Source: Blasia pusilla
Lineage: Eukaryota > Marchantiophyta > Marchantiopsida > Blasiales
Assembly: GCA_050084515.1 (NCBI GenBank)
Contig: CM114273.1
Location: 35,898,001 to 35,962,000, forward strand
DNA: 64,000 bases
Reading direction: 5' to 3'
Every line of letters starts with the position of its first letter. Within the stretch, counting starts at the first letter, position 1. Made by a program: the position numbers and the translations under genes. Shown here in pieces: positions 43,401 to 55,600 of the stretch. Below the pieces are notes generated by a model that did no database searches, was not told where the DNA came from, and saw only the letters and a list, made by a program, of their open reading frames with translations.

Positions 43401-46400
43401 CGTCCAATTAGTGAAACCGTCCATAGAACCCACGGAGCATTCCATTCGCAGAAATCTTTCCTTCAGTCTTTCGGAAACAGACAGGTGATGGCAAGCGTAG
43501 AGAAGGTTCATGCCCTTCCATTAAAACTTCCAGGTGCCTTCTGATTCATCCGATCCAAAACATAAGGAGATGGGATGTGGTACAATACGAGCTCTTTAGA
43601 ATTGCGATGCTCGCAACTTAACCCACGAGGTCTGTCCACGTGCTTTCAACAACTTCTCACTTTGAGAGAAAAAATAGACTTTCATCACTCTGCAGGTAAT
43701 TGAGTACGTAAGACATGCAGGTCCCACGTCAAATCGAAATTCAGGAACTATTCATGGAATGCATATGTGACAGAGGTCTGGGCCTATGCTGTAATCTGAG
43801 AGAAGAATTAAAAGTCCTTGAACTGCTGTCAAGGTGACACAGAAGTCCTTAAAACTATCCCATGGTATCTTTTTTTGTTCTCCACGCTTTTTCGGGTAAA
43901 ACCATGTAAGGCTAGTTAGGGACGTGAGCGTGATATAATGAATCCGTCCGAATATCCCATGTACAGCTAGAAAGCTGATATGAAAAGGCTAGGTAGATGG
44001 TCTACTCCAGATAACACCTACTCAACTTTGCGATTAGATTTTCTATTTTGGTCCTGCTCTTTGTAAATACCTCCTTTGGAAATAACTTGGTTAGGGTGGT
44101 GACCTGACGTTACAATCGAGTTCAAAATTTATTTCTCTTGGTCCGTTGGCCCATTTTCTCCTGAACGCGAAGCGAGCTTACTGAATAGTTTGTCTTTGAA
44201 TGTCTGGAATTCCAATTTCCAGTATATATGATTGTGCCGCAGCATCGGGATCTCTGTCTAGGATTTGGCGCTGTTTAGTACCAACCCTAGTAGACATGTG
44301 ACTTGAGAGTAAGTAAAGAAACTTGGTCGATTTATCCCTCGACTGAGTCTCAACCTTTCCGATGCAATACGTTGTCATCCTTTGCTCCTAACCTGTGCCC
44401 TGCTAGATTACTCTGATAAAAACATACGCGTTTTTCACCTTCGCAGAGTGATCCCTCTCATGGGTTGTTAGCAGGCTATCAATTGGGATGCTTCATGAAA
44501 GGATGTGGAGTTATCACTCTTTTGTGAATACTAGGATATCCACAATGCAGGCTGCTTACATCTCCACCCACGTGTCCAGTAAAGTAGAATTAGATATGAT
44601 TCAACAGGGTCAATTGGGAGGACAGATTGTGTACACATTCAGTTCAGGGATGCTTGACGGAGATTAAGAGACTTACCTCTTCCATGGCAGCTCCCGGATT
44701 TGAAAGTAGACTAGTATTCACTGTTCTATTCCAGGGTTCTGCCATGAGGGTCGTTGATTTCATGTCTATCAAGAACCAGATTCTGAAGTCTTAAGGCATC
44801 AGTATGTGATGGCTTGGGATCATTAGCATGAACAGATATCGATGGCTTCATAGGACTTTAGTCTATTCCGTTCAGTTCCTGCAAACATCACAAATCAAAG
44901 TCCCATGACCCTATTGGGTCCCCGAGGAAAATCAGCTTATGCCAGCATTCACTTATGGAATCATTTTCTCCAATCCCTCCAAGTTTCTGGAACCATCGTT
45001 CTAATGCTTCCAAACTTCTTGTCTCACAGCTTCATTCTTCAGCAGTTTGATTCCTAGAGTTTGGAATCTTATGGCATCAACTTCATTCGCATTGACTGCA
45101 AGTGGGCCAGTGATTCTTGGGATTGAGCCTCAGAGACAAGTAGAGGTACTCTCCGACAATCCTCGGACCAAGATTACTAATTTTGCGTTGGATTGATTTT
45201 GAATGCTGATGTACAGCCAAATCCAAGGGCTGGGTGAGATGCGATTGAGTACGAGGTGATGTTTCTGAGCATTAAAACAAACTACGTGATTGCAGACAGT
45301 TTTAAGCGGATCATTTAACAACCTTGTAATAGTGTTTCCTAGCCACCGCCAAAGCTGTGGATTTGAGCTGATCTCTGTTGATGGAAGTTGCAAACATCTT
45401 TAGGTGATAGGGGACAGCCGTTTGATTCACGTCTAGGAAGCTAGATCTGATATATCCTCTTGGTCTTACAATCTGCTAAAACTTTGGTCCATATCATTAT
45501 AATGTTGATGGAGATCAGTGGGGATGTCTTCCACCTGTGGTAGAGTGCCCTCTAAACTGTCGAAAATTTCTTTTTGAAATCTACGAATCAACTTCGTTTC
45601 TGGAGATATTGAGGTGGTTAGAAATTTCACCAACTATGAAAATTATCATACGTCAGAAAATTATCTGATGACTTGCTACGGGCCACACCAAATCGGATTG
45701 ACTGATGGATTCCCTAGCGGACGAATGTGTCTAAAAAAATAATGGTCTATAATCCTATAACAACAAGGATTACTATGACCGTCTCGAATATAACCGGCTC
45801 GAAAATGAGGCGAATGGAAAGTGAGATGCGCTAGGTCAATAATCAAAGCGCACCCTAAACGGGAAGCGTTGGATGGTCATTGCAGACGACAAATCCACTT
45901 GTCGAAGCCATAGGACACTAATTTTGTGAGGTACAATGAAGGCCGGGCAGTTCACACAAATATCATTACCATAGCACATGCATAGAATGAGCATATTGCA
46001 TGAGTGCATTTCTTTTAAAAATTCAACTAATATACCAAGATTTCAGATTTGAAACTATAAATACCTGTACATATCAAATCTCAAGCGGCTACTTTGAAAA
46101 AAAATGCGGAGCAAATCCTTTCGACCAAATCTGCCATTTTCCTTCGATTGGCAGCGCCCGCACGATGGGCAGTTAAGGACCTCCCTTTGTTTAGCGTGTG
46201 TGGTAAGGACCCAAGTTGGCCCCTCTATTGCTCGGGCGAACTCACCGCGTGCCATCATGACCATCGGTGTTCTCGCGATGATTACCTCACTGAATCGTTA
46301 GGGTGAGCGGTCTAAATCGAGCTAAGCACATGAAATACACGGGCCTCTTAACTACTACGATATGAACCAAGATCTTCTTCAAATTGGAAGAAGTTATGTG

Positions 46401-48901
46401 TAGGGAAAAGTATAGATATGGTTAGTATAAGAAAAAATCTCATAACTCTTTTTGATAATTTTGATCATATTTTATTTTTTAATGTGGGAAGAAATTTCAA
46501 ATGAAATGCACAAAAAGACAAATTTGGATCTGTTTACCAAGGTAATTAGAGTTAAAAAGATGGATCAGAAAAGGAAGATGCTGTCACGGTACGAGGATAC
46601 AAATTCTGTCCATATGGAAGGTTGTTTACTAATTATCTATAAGATCAGAATTTTATTATTATTTAAAATAGTAATTCAATGAGAAAGATATATTCAACAA
46701 TATATTAAACTATGCCCAATCAAATTCCTTCTAAGAAAACCCCATACTCCTCTAGGATCCTTTTAAGAATACAACTTTAGCCCATTTAGCTAGTTTTTAT
46801 CAACTAAATGTTGCGTAAAATTGAATGTTCAATTCCAAGTTATGGCCTAAAGATTATACCAAATGGAAATTGATTGGACTATACAACTCTAGGTTCAATA
46901 AGAATTCTGATACCAAATGTTGCGGAAAATAGTACTAAACGCCAAAATGAGGTGACCACTATTGACAAAATTGAAACTTTTGGCAATAAAGTACTTTTCC
47001 ACGTGCCACTCACCACTCAAATCACTTTGAATTATAAATCTAAACTCTGAGATACAAAATTCAGGCCCAGTTCTCCTTAACAAGACTCAAGACCTAAGGC
47101 TTTAGAACCCAGCTATCAAAAACCCGTACGGCAGTCTACAAGCTTCAAAGACTCCTTTTTTTCTCTCTTCTTCCAATCAATCCCAACAAAAATTATTGTG
47201 AAAACTGAATGAGGCACTGATTTTATCTCCTCAAATCTCCAGATTCTCCAAGATGTGAGCAATTTCTCTCTTCAATCTCCTCCTTGACCTCTCTTGATTG
47301 CAGACAGCTTCAATCAGCAATCAACTGTTCTGCAGCACCCCCGTGCACTTAATCTCCCTTTTTGAGAGATGTAGAAACGATCTTGACGTGCTTCAAATTC
47401 TTCCAAAACTCTCGCCTTCTCAGATTTCCAATGGCGTCTCAATCTCCTTGTGTTCTCAAATATAACTCTCACAAAGCTTTAAAACATCATCTCCAACTTT
47501 CTGCATAAGATTTCTGACCCCCCTTCACTTGACAGCTTCTTTCGTGCTCTCTGTCTCTGATTGCGCTCTCAAAACTTGTTTCGTAAAACGCCCTTCTTTG
47601 TAGCTTTTCAACGCGTCCTTGATGTCCCATATGACTTCCATTTGCTCCTCCAAAACGTGTTTTAGTCTTCCCTAAATTATCCTTCCAATTCACCTCCAAG
47701 GAGCTTTTCCCATTTGGCTCTCTTTGAATGGTAGAGACTTTTTCCCTCTTCCTTGGTCACTCTCACTACTTGGTCAATTTTACTCAAGTCTTTTTCTCCT
47801 CTTTCCTTGAGATTTTCTCTTGACCAAATATTTACCAAGATTCTTTGGCCGTCCACAAGATTCCAGCGGCATCGTTACTTTTTGGACGGCACCTTCCAGT
47901 AATTGACTTCCTCCTTCTATCTTCTTTCCTTTTTAACCTCAGAAGTCTTATTCTTACTTTACGGGAGTGTAGCCTTCATATTTCTTCTTGGCTAACACTT
48001 ATAATTTCCCGTAAGTATTACATGAAGTGCCCGTCGGGTTTTACTACGACTTTCCTTATGGGATCTTTTAGCTTAGACTTCTAAAGCTCCAAATCTCGAC
48101 TTAGATGATCAGAATTACTTGTGGTATGAATCTTCATCGCCCAGTCAAGTTTTAGAATATACCTGCGCACTTAAAATACGATGACTATTCGGTCGCGTGC
48201 ATTTTATTAACTTGACGCGTCGCATCGACTATTTCATATGTATAAACACTACGACACACTCCCCAACCAACAAAGATCTTGACCCCAAGATTGGTTATGT
48301 TCAAGAAAATGTTAAGAAAATTCAGTCTCAAAGTTTAATGAGTAGATATGGAATGTCCTATTCCAATTCCATATCTAATCTTAACTTTTTTACAATCTTT
48401 CCGAACCTTTAATTGTATTTTGGCAGGAAAATTATCTTTAAGTTACTTTTTCCCACTGCCTCAAAAATAAAGTCACATTTTTCAATTTCTTGCATAAAAT
48501 AATTATTCATGAGTTCAATCATCTTAATCTCAACCAAAGGGACTCAAACCACACTTGGTTGGAACTCATGTTCACTTAAGTCAACAGGACTAGTTACCAT
48601 GCTTGGCTTTATATCCTTCTCCTTCTTTGGATATAATGGGGTTGAAGCGTCCTTCAAACCAACTGTCTTTCTTTTCTAGACTCAGTTGCCCGAGAAATTT
48701 CTTCCGGGTACTCCAATGAGACTACATTATGTGATATAGAGTTATATAGTAGATGATCACAGATCCATCTCAGGCTATGTGCGGGAATCGGTTCATCAAG
48801 CCGCCGCATTGCACCCTCATTAATGTTCTGCTAAGGACCCACTACTATATTGCTTAATATCACCATATGTATCTCTTAAGCGTTTCTCCCTTCTATGCTT
48901 C
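40454..48901. other. unassigned DNA, no supported gene
   Basis: Only short open frames without recognisable domains. A hairpin CGAGGTGC-CATTATA-GCACCTCG lies at 40870-40892. The stretch 46919-48890 should hold the 3' LTR of the chromovirus on its right, but I could not find a second copy to fix LTR borders. Two pyrimidine-rich runs (47150-47900) are not coding. Confidence 0.45.
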
Positions 48902-49252
48902 TTAGGCCTCCTCCTTTCTGGCCCGTTTTTGTTTGGTTTCCAACCAACATCTCAATGGTTCTCTCATTTGATTCCATGGTAATTTCATTAGAGGTTCCCA
49001 AGTGGAAGTGGATATTCCTCTACCCTTCCATTTAATCAAAAATTCCCTCTCATACTGACCACTTCCTTTTGACACTAAGCGGTCATTTAAAATCTTTTCC
49101 ACTTGCATATCATCCAAAGACGGTAAACTCTCTAATACCGGATGCCATTTTTGTTCTCTATCTGAAAACCTTTCTAAATCTTCCACAAATTCCTTAAGCA
49201 AGGAAACATGAAACACATGATAATATTGATGCATACGAGGAGGCAATTGCAA
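48902..49252 (-). pseudogene. chromodomain end of chromovirus integrase
   Basis: YHVFHVSLLKEFV closes the integrase tail. A chromodomain follows: VEKILNDRLVSKGSGQYEREF, LIKWKGR and STSTWEPLMKL, with the aromatic-cage-type residues (Y, W, W) visible, and a basic tail KQKRARKEE. Chromodomains of chromoviruses direct integration to methylated H3K9 chromatin. Confidence 0.85.
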
Positions 49253-49462
49253 TTCATAAGCGATCTTTTGAATTTTCCTAATAATGGTAAAAGGACCAAC
49301 CCATCTAGGGACTAACTTTTCTCACTTGTTGAGAAGAAAAATTGACATTCTTGGTTTTCAACCATACACGATCACCTACCTCAAATTCCACCTCTCGACG
49401 GTGTTGATTTACTTGTTTTGCATATCGACGTTGAGCTCTTTGCATGTTAGCTTTATCCATAT

Positions 49463-50653
49463 CTAACACAAACCATTGATATTTAAATACAAATCTACAT
49501 CAGGAGTAGAGGGGGTTCGTGGAGAAGTTGATTCATTCCACATAGATAAGGATATAGGTGTCAACGGAGGCTGTTTACTTGTATATACAATCTCAAGTGG
49601 TGCTAATCCTGTAGCAAAATGTCGAGTGGAATTATAAGCAAACTCTATAAGTGCTAAATGCAAAGACCAATTTGATTGATCTCCTATAATATAATTCTGT
49701 AATCCTTGTTCTAACATTTGGTTTACACGTTCTGTTTGTCCATCGGTTTGAGGATGGAACGCTGTACTAAACTTTAGATTAGTACCTAATCTATTGAACA
49801 ACCGGGTCCAAAAATCATAAGTAAAGCGGGTATATCTATCACTAACTATATCCTTGGGTAGTCCATGTAATCTAAATACATGAGTAAGAAATAAAGCAGC
49901 AGTTTATTTAGCAGAAATGGATTCTACACAAGAAACAAAATGGGCTTGTTTACTAAATCTATCACACACAACCCAAATAGCATTAAAACCCTCAGATATA
50001 GGTAATCCCAATACAAAATCCATGCTCATTGATTCCCAAATTCCCTCACGTATGGGTAAAGGTTGAAATAAACCAGCCATTTTTTTATAATCAACTCTAT
50101 TTTGTTGACAAACTATACATGAAGCTACATATTTTTCAACATCTCTTATTAAAGAAGGCCAATAAAATCTGTATTTCACTTGGTCTAGAGTTTTCTCACG
50201 CCCACCATGAGCAACTAATATACAATCATGGGACTCACTCAAAATCCTAGTTCTAATTTCTCCATCTGGAATGTACACTCTATCTTGTTTAAAAATCCAC
50301 AATCCATTCTTAAATTGCAAATGTTTTAAAAGTTTAGGATCGCTTGCTTGTTGGCGATGCCACTCTCCTGCCTGAAGATCAACTTCAGTTGCGGATCTGA
50401 CTAAGTCAAGCAATTCATGCTCCAAAGTTTGAGCAACAAAAATATTAAGTTTACGACTCAATACATCAGCAAGTATATGCTCTTTTCCTTTTGTATATTT
50501 CCAAGTAACATGATATTTAGATAATTCAAGTTGCCACCTAACTTGTTTTGGTGAAAGTCTGGGTTGGGTTTGAAAATATATATTAGCAATATTGTCAGTT
50601 ACTATAGTGAGTGTACTTGGAATGAGGTAATGTTCCCACATCTTTTTAAACAA
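49463..50653 (-). pseudogene. chromovirus integrase
   Basis: HHCC-type domain (DCILVAHGGREKT, YRFYWPSLIRDVEKYV, C-IV-C), core SMDFVLGLP (first Asp), IWVVCDRFSKQAHF, a stop near 49904, then IVSDRYTRF (second Asp), FHPQTDGQTERVNQ (Glu), FAYNSTRH. The DDE residues survive but the frame is broken. Confidence 0.85.
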
Positions 50654-51873
50654 TATATTACAGCATACATTTCTTTTTCATGAGCTGCCCACTTTATCTC
50701 TGTCTCACTCAACTTATGGGACTCATAAGCTATTGGTTTCCCAGCTTGGATTAACACTCCTCCAATGGCCAGATTAGATGCATCAGTATGTACCTCAAAT
50801 GGTTCTCTTACATTATGTAGAGCTAATACAGGTTCAGTACTCCAAATTTCTTTGAGTCTTTCAAAAGCTATTTCACACTCTTGGGCCCAATTATAAACAT
50901 GTTTCTTACTAGTTAGAGTATGTAATGGACTAGCTATTTCAGCAAGTATTTTAATATGTCTTCTCAAATAAGTAGCTAATCCAAGGAATGAAGGAGTCCT
51001 TGCTACATTTTGGGGTCTAGGCCAACTTAATAATACCTGAATTTTATTATGATTTGGATTAACACCTTCACTATCAATTAAACATTCTAAGAAAACTATA
51101 TTTGATTGTCCAAAAGAACATTTACTCTTTTTAACATAGAATTTTTCTTTACGAAGACGATTCAAAACTTCTCTAACATCTAACATATGTTGTTCCCAAG
51201 TAGAATAGAAGATGATTATGTCATCTAAATATACTCTCACACATACATCTAACAAATCTCTAAAGACATCATTCATTAATATACAAAAAGTAGTAGGTGC
51301 ATTAGTTAGACCAAAAGGTAACACAACATATTCATACAAACTATAGCGTGTACGAATAGCAGTCTTAAATTCATCCCCTTCAGCTATTCTAATTTGGTGA
51401 TAACCTGATTTTAAATCTAACTTAGTGAAGAACCTTCCTTTCGCTAATCTATCCATAGTTTCCTTCATAAGGGGCAATGGATATCGATTCTTGACAGTAA
51501 TCTTATTTAATGCTCGATAATATCCACACATTCTAATAATACCATCTTTCTTAGCTACAAATAGTATAGGTGCTGCATAAGGTGATACAGTAGGTCGGAT
51601 ATGCACTTTTTCTAAAAGCTCAGTTAATTGATGTTTAAGTTCCTCTAATTCAACATATGTCAATCTCCGACCATGGCCCCTATTAGGGATGTCCGAACCA
51701 GGTATAAGATCAATTTTATGATCTAAAGATCTTCTAGAAGGTAATTCTGATGGAAGTTCCTTTGGCATAATATCTTTATATTCGTCTAAAAGATCCGCCA
51801 TCTCAAGCTGGATAAGAGAATTACTAGGAGAATCAATTTCTTTTTCTTTTTCTGACTTAGCTACCAAAACCAC
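50602..51873 (-). pseudogene. chromovirus reverse transcriptase and RNase H
   Basis: A 423-codon open frame: DHKIDLIPGSDIPNRG, SPYAAPILFVAKKDG, CGYYRALN (usually DYRALN), FFTKLDLKSGYHQIRI, YVVLPFGLTNAPTTF, VYLDDIIIF (palm Asp pair intact), KCSFGQ, FLGLATYLRRHIK, then RNase H FEVHTDASNLAIGGVL and WAAHEKEMYAVIYCLK. It runs out at about 50602 where the frame shifts to the RNase H end. This is the best preserved pol segment in the window. Confidence 0.9.
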
Positions 51874-52017
51874 CCATGCTTCTTCAACATATTTTAAAGT
51901 TCTATTAAATTGACGAGGGGTACAAATCTCACAACCTATTCTTGCTGTGCTATATTGGATGGCTAAGGATCTTATTTCCTCACTAGTCTCTAATGTTGTA
52001 AGGAGTGGAACAATGTC

Positions 52018-52690
52018 TCATTTCCCATATTGATCATAAAGAGCCAAATTCCCTTTGTCTGTGTTTAGAATAGCTTTGGAACTTTTTAACCATTCCCAAG
52101 AGAGAATTCCATAAATTGATTTGGAAAGATCTAGGAGCAAGAAATCAGATTTCTTCTCAATTTTACCAATTTGCATCGATACAGACATTAACTTCTTATC
52201 TACCTGAGCAGATCCCTTGGAAAATCTAACAACCAAAGTCTGTACTATTTTAGTTATTGCAATATCAAAATCCTTCACCAAACTAAAATTTAAAGCATTT
52301 ATATTTACACCTGTATCAATTAAAAATGCAAAAGTTTGACCTTTAATCTTTACTTTACCCAAGGCAAACATTTATGTATAGAAGTTGGGTTATAAACCTT
52401 ACCAGTTGGTGGAGTAGAAACGTTGTGATAAACACCTTGCGAAAAATTATCAATCGGCTCCCATTCACCTTCCTCATCAAATTGATCTATTTTATCCCCT
52501 TCTTCCTCTTGCTACTCCGAAGTATAATGTATGGCAAGATTCATACAATCCTTGGTAAAATGCCCAAATTGATTACAATGAAAACATCAAAGATGGATGT
52601 AAAACTAGTACCACGACCAACTCCATAAGTGGAAGGGACTTTAGAACTAGATTGGGTTTGGTTAGGTGTTGATTTTCAAATCATACCCCT
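52018..52690 (-). pseudogene. chromovirus protease and gag zinc knuckle
   Basis: Knuckle C-FH-C-NQFG-H-FTKD-C (52586-52545), a normal CX2CX4HX4C, then an acidic linker. After a stop the protease has FLIDTGVNINAL (catalytic Asp-Thr-Gly intact) and YGILSWEWLKSSKAIL. Gag upstream of about 52690 is not recognisable. Confidence 0.78.
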
Positions 52691-52699
52691 ACTCACAAC

Positions 52700-55600
52700 T
52701 CTATAGACAGATGTATTAAGCCAACTGAAATTCCAGATTTACCTCTCAAATGAAAAGAACTCAGCTAATTTTTATAAATAATTAAACTCAAAAATATATG
52801 AACTAATCGAACAGGAATCAAATTCTTGAACTGATGTAGACAACCATCAACCAACGTCTAGCTCGAAGTGTGTGTATGAAGTCCGTAACTGATAGAGGAT
52901 GAGGAAAAGATCAGCACTCGGATCTTGAAATTTGTTTAGACGATTCAAGGTTAGCGTAACCAGCTGGACTTCTAACAAGCGCTTATCATTAGTTGCAGCA
53001 CGTATGTGAGTTTCATTTGTGGACTGTAACCAAACGCTAATCTATGCGGTTGGAGTTTTATAATAGGGTCTGAAAGGAGAGCTCTAGATTCCGTACTGAA
53101 ACATCGCATGCGTCGACAGTTAAGGACAAAATGAACAGCAGGTTCATTTTGCGCAGCAACCCCGCGATGGTAGTGACCGCAGAGTAAGCTGAAATGCCCC
53201 GGAATTTGATTGGCAAAGGAAAGGAAGAATGCCCACTAGCCCGCATTTGATGAGAGATACCAGAACGATCCCGATAGTCGATTGGGATAGCGAAATAGTG
53301 TCGTACAGTAATATTCAAGAATCCAAAATTTCCACACTTGGCTGCATTGATGCAAATTAGAAAGGATCCATCTCACATAAAACTTCTCTAGGTGCCCAAA
53401 GACTGAGTGGACAAACAAAGAGAAAGCCATGAATCACGGTGCCTTGGAATATGTTCATCATCCGCCGAAACTCTCTTCCAACCTTCATCACGAAGCGAAA
53501 CACACTTATTTGGCAATGCAGCACTCGTGTCCCAGACAAAAAGTCCCCTCCCTGCGTGCCTCCGGATCCTTGTGAAGGAAAGAGAATGCCTTCACTATGT
53601 ATAAATAACGCGAGCTTAATTAAAGTGTCATTTACAGCAATCGGCTCAGAGATGGGATCTCTCTTCTAAACACGGGAGACTTTGTCGAGTTCCTCTCTTA
53701 TGACAGCCTTCATTCCAACTGACAGAGATCTCGCACACTCTTCCGTTTGTCCATCCAGAGAATGTACCGGAATAACGTCCATCTGTATGGATGGATGCCG
53801 AAATCTTGGCCAAATGTGTAATAACTTTCGCTTGGTAATCGATTTACTTCGATGCTCCCACCCCATGTCTACCAGGGACTCGTTCGGTTCTTGCCATCAT
53901 GGTGTGCCCCCTTTTCTTTTCCCGGACCAGTTGTGGCCTTCACGTACTGGACTCGTACTCCGGATGGGTTCCCATTTTTTTCTTTCATTCAGCTAGTTTC
54001 TCAGATCGGCAACATTGCTGTTCGCTCTTACGAGGAACGGCTGTCCAAGACAGGGGTCGGCTAGTATTTTTCATCTATTCAGTTTGTTTGCTTTTGGGTA
54101 GTCTCTGACTTCTTATGGGTCTAGTCAGTTTTTCAGAGTATTTTTCCTGTTCCGCTTATTGCCGGTTCCGTTTCTCGGCGATTCCCCGAGAAAATGTCTC
54201 TGTTCTCTCCCGCAAGAATACCATTGGGTGCCTGGTTTTTATTCCATTCAATGCCTAAAACTACTTCAGGTCCTGAAACTCGTACCTATCACCCATACTA
54301 AGCCATGGACATACATCGGGCGCCATCCGGCAAACTCGTTTTTTGAAAAATTTAATTCGATTTGTGCCGGAGTTTCCCACACACTTTCCTCAAAATTGCC
54401 GTCAATTTTCAAACTAACAGCTGGTCTCCTATCACTGGATGTCTTCACTAGTCGCACTTTCCTATCTCTAGACTTTACTCACCGGTTTCCATTTTCCAGA
54501 ATCTTGATGATTCCGAGACTTCGAACACATTCACTCGACTCCGTCTTGTCAGCCATTGGATTGGACGGACGCTTGGACCGAGGTCTCCTTCAAGGCGAGC
54601 ATCCCACAAGCTCTGGAAGTGCGACTCAGATATTTTCAGCCATGCATTTCCGTGGCTGGAGTGAACTGGGCGTTCTAGAGATGACACTTGGCGGTTACCA
54701 TACGTTCTTGCGCTTAACAAGCTCTGCCGTAGTTGCCTAGTGGACGGTCACCGCTTGTTCTTGTGCTGACCAGGATCTGCCGGACTCTGGAGTTGCGCAG
54801 AGCTCCACGTGGGGAAACCTTACGGAGTCCTAAGTGACTGTCTTCGCGGAGTCAAACTCTAGCCGTTCGTGCGGCTTGCGAATGGCTATAGTTTGGTCCG
54901 GGAGATTTTTTACAAACGGTACATTTCCGGTCTGTAGAAAACCGAACGGCAATTTTCGGATTTTTCTTCATTTCGGGCTGATAAGAGACAACTGCAAAGG
55001 AAATCCCGCGTGAACCGCCGATAAGTGAGAAACTGAATCGGAAAGTTTCAAATTGGTTGCTAGCTAGCCCCGGTTCTCCCCGGACATTGGTGGTGACTCC
55101 CATTGGTGGCGTTCGGCTCGTCCCCTCTTCTTTCGCCCTTTTCATTCAATTTAACTTCCTTGTGTTGGACATGTGTCGGCATCACTCCGGTGAGGTAGCT
55201 TGAACTTTGAGGCCTTGAGGTAACGGAAGGGTAAGCCATAAACTGCCGCGGTTTTGCATTGATTGCGAGACCCGGTACAATCAGCGGGCAGGGGCCTCGG
55301 GCAGGTAGTAAAAAACTAATTTTGCAACTAAATAACAAAGCCGCCTGCAGCCTAGCGTGAATTGCTGGTAGAACAGCAGTCGGAATCATCGAGTGCGGGT
55401 GCACAATTCCGAGTTCGAATCTTGCACCGACTTCTGGTACTCCCCATTCACTTGCCTGTCCACGCCTAAGCTGCCCGGTCTCTCGCAGTACATGTGATAC
55501 CGCGGCAATCTATGGCCTTCGACCGGAAATATGGAAGTCACGATCCTCACGGGATAGGTGGGGGGGACCGTGGGGTAGGGAATCTCCTCTTGGGGACCCC

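Larger units (their letters stand above)
48902..52690 (-). mobile_element. chromovirus-type Ty3/gypsy element, decayed
   Basis: On minus: end of gag with zinc knuckle (about 52690-52530), protease, RT, RNase H, integrase, chromodomain. The gag N-terminus and both LTRs were not identified. Its domain order lacks the methyltransferase and uses a chromodomain where the family at 9-34 kb uses a PHD finger, so it is a separate lineage. Confidence 0.85.

Noticed and set aside
46919-48890. 3' LTR of the chromovirus
   Set aside because: Expected here, but no second copy exists in the window and no convincing TG...CA pair could be fixed.
54159-54740. 193-codon plus-strand open frame as a gene
   Set aside because: No domain, low-complexity bias absent but overlapping frames equally open, no splice or promoter support.
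55363-55430. tRNA gene
   Set aside because: A- and B-box words are present, but no anticodon stem, T stem or acceptor pairing can be formed.
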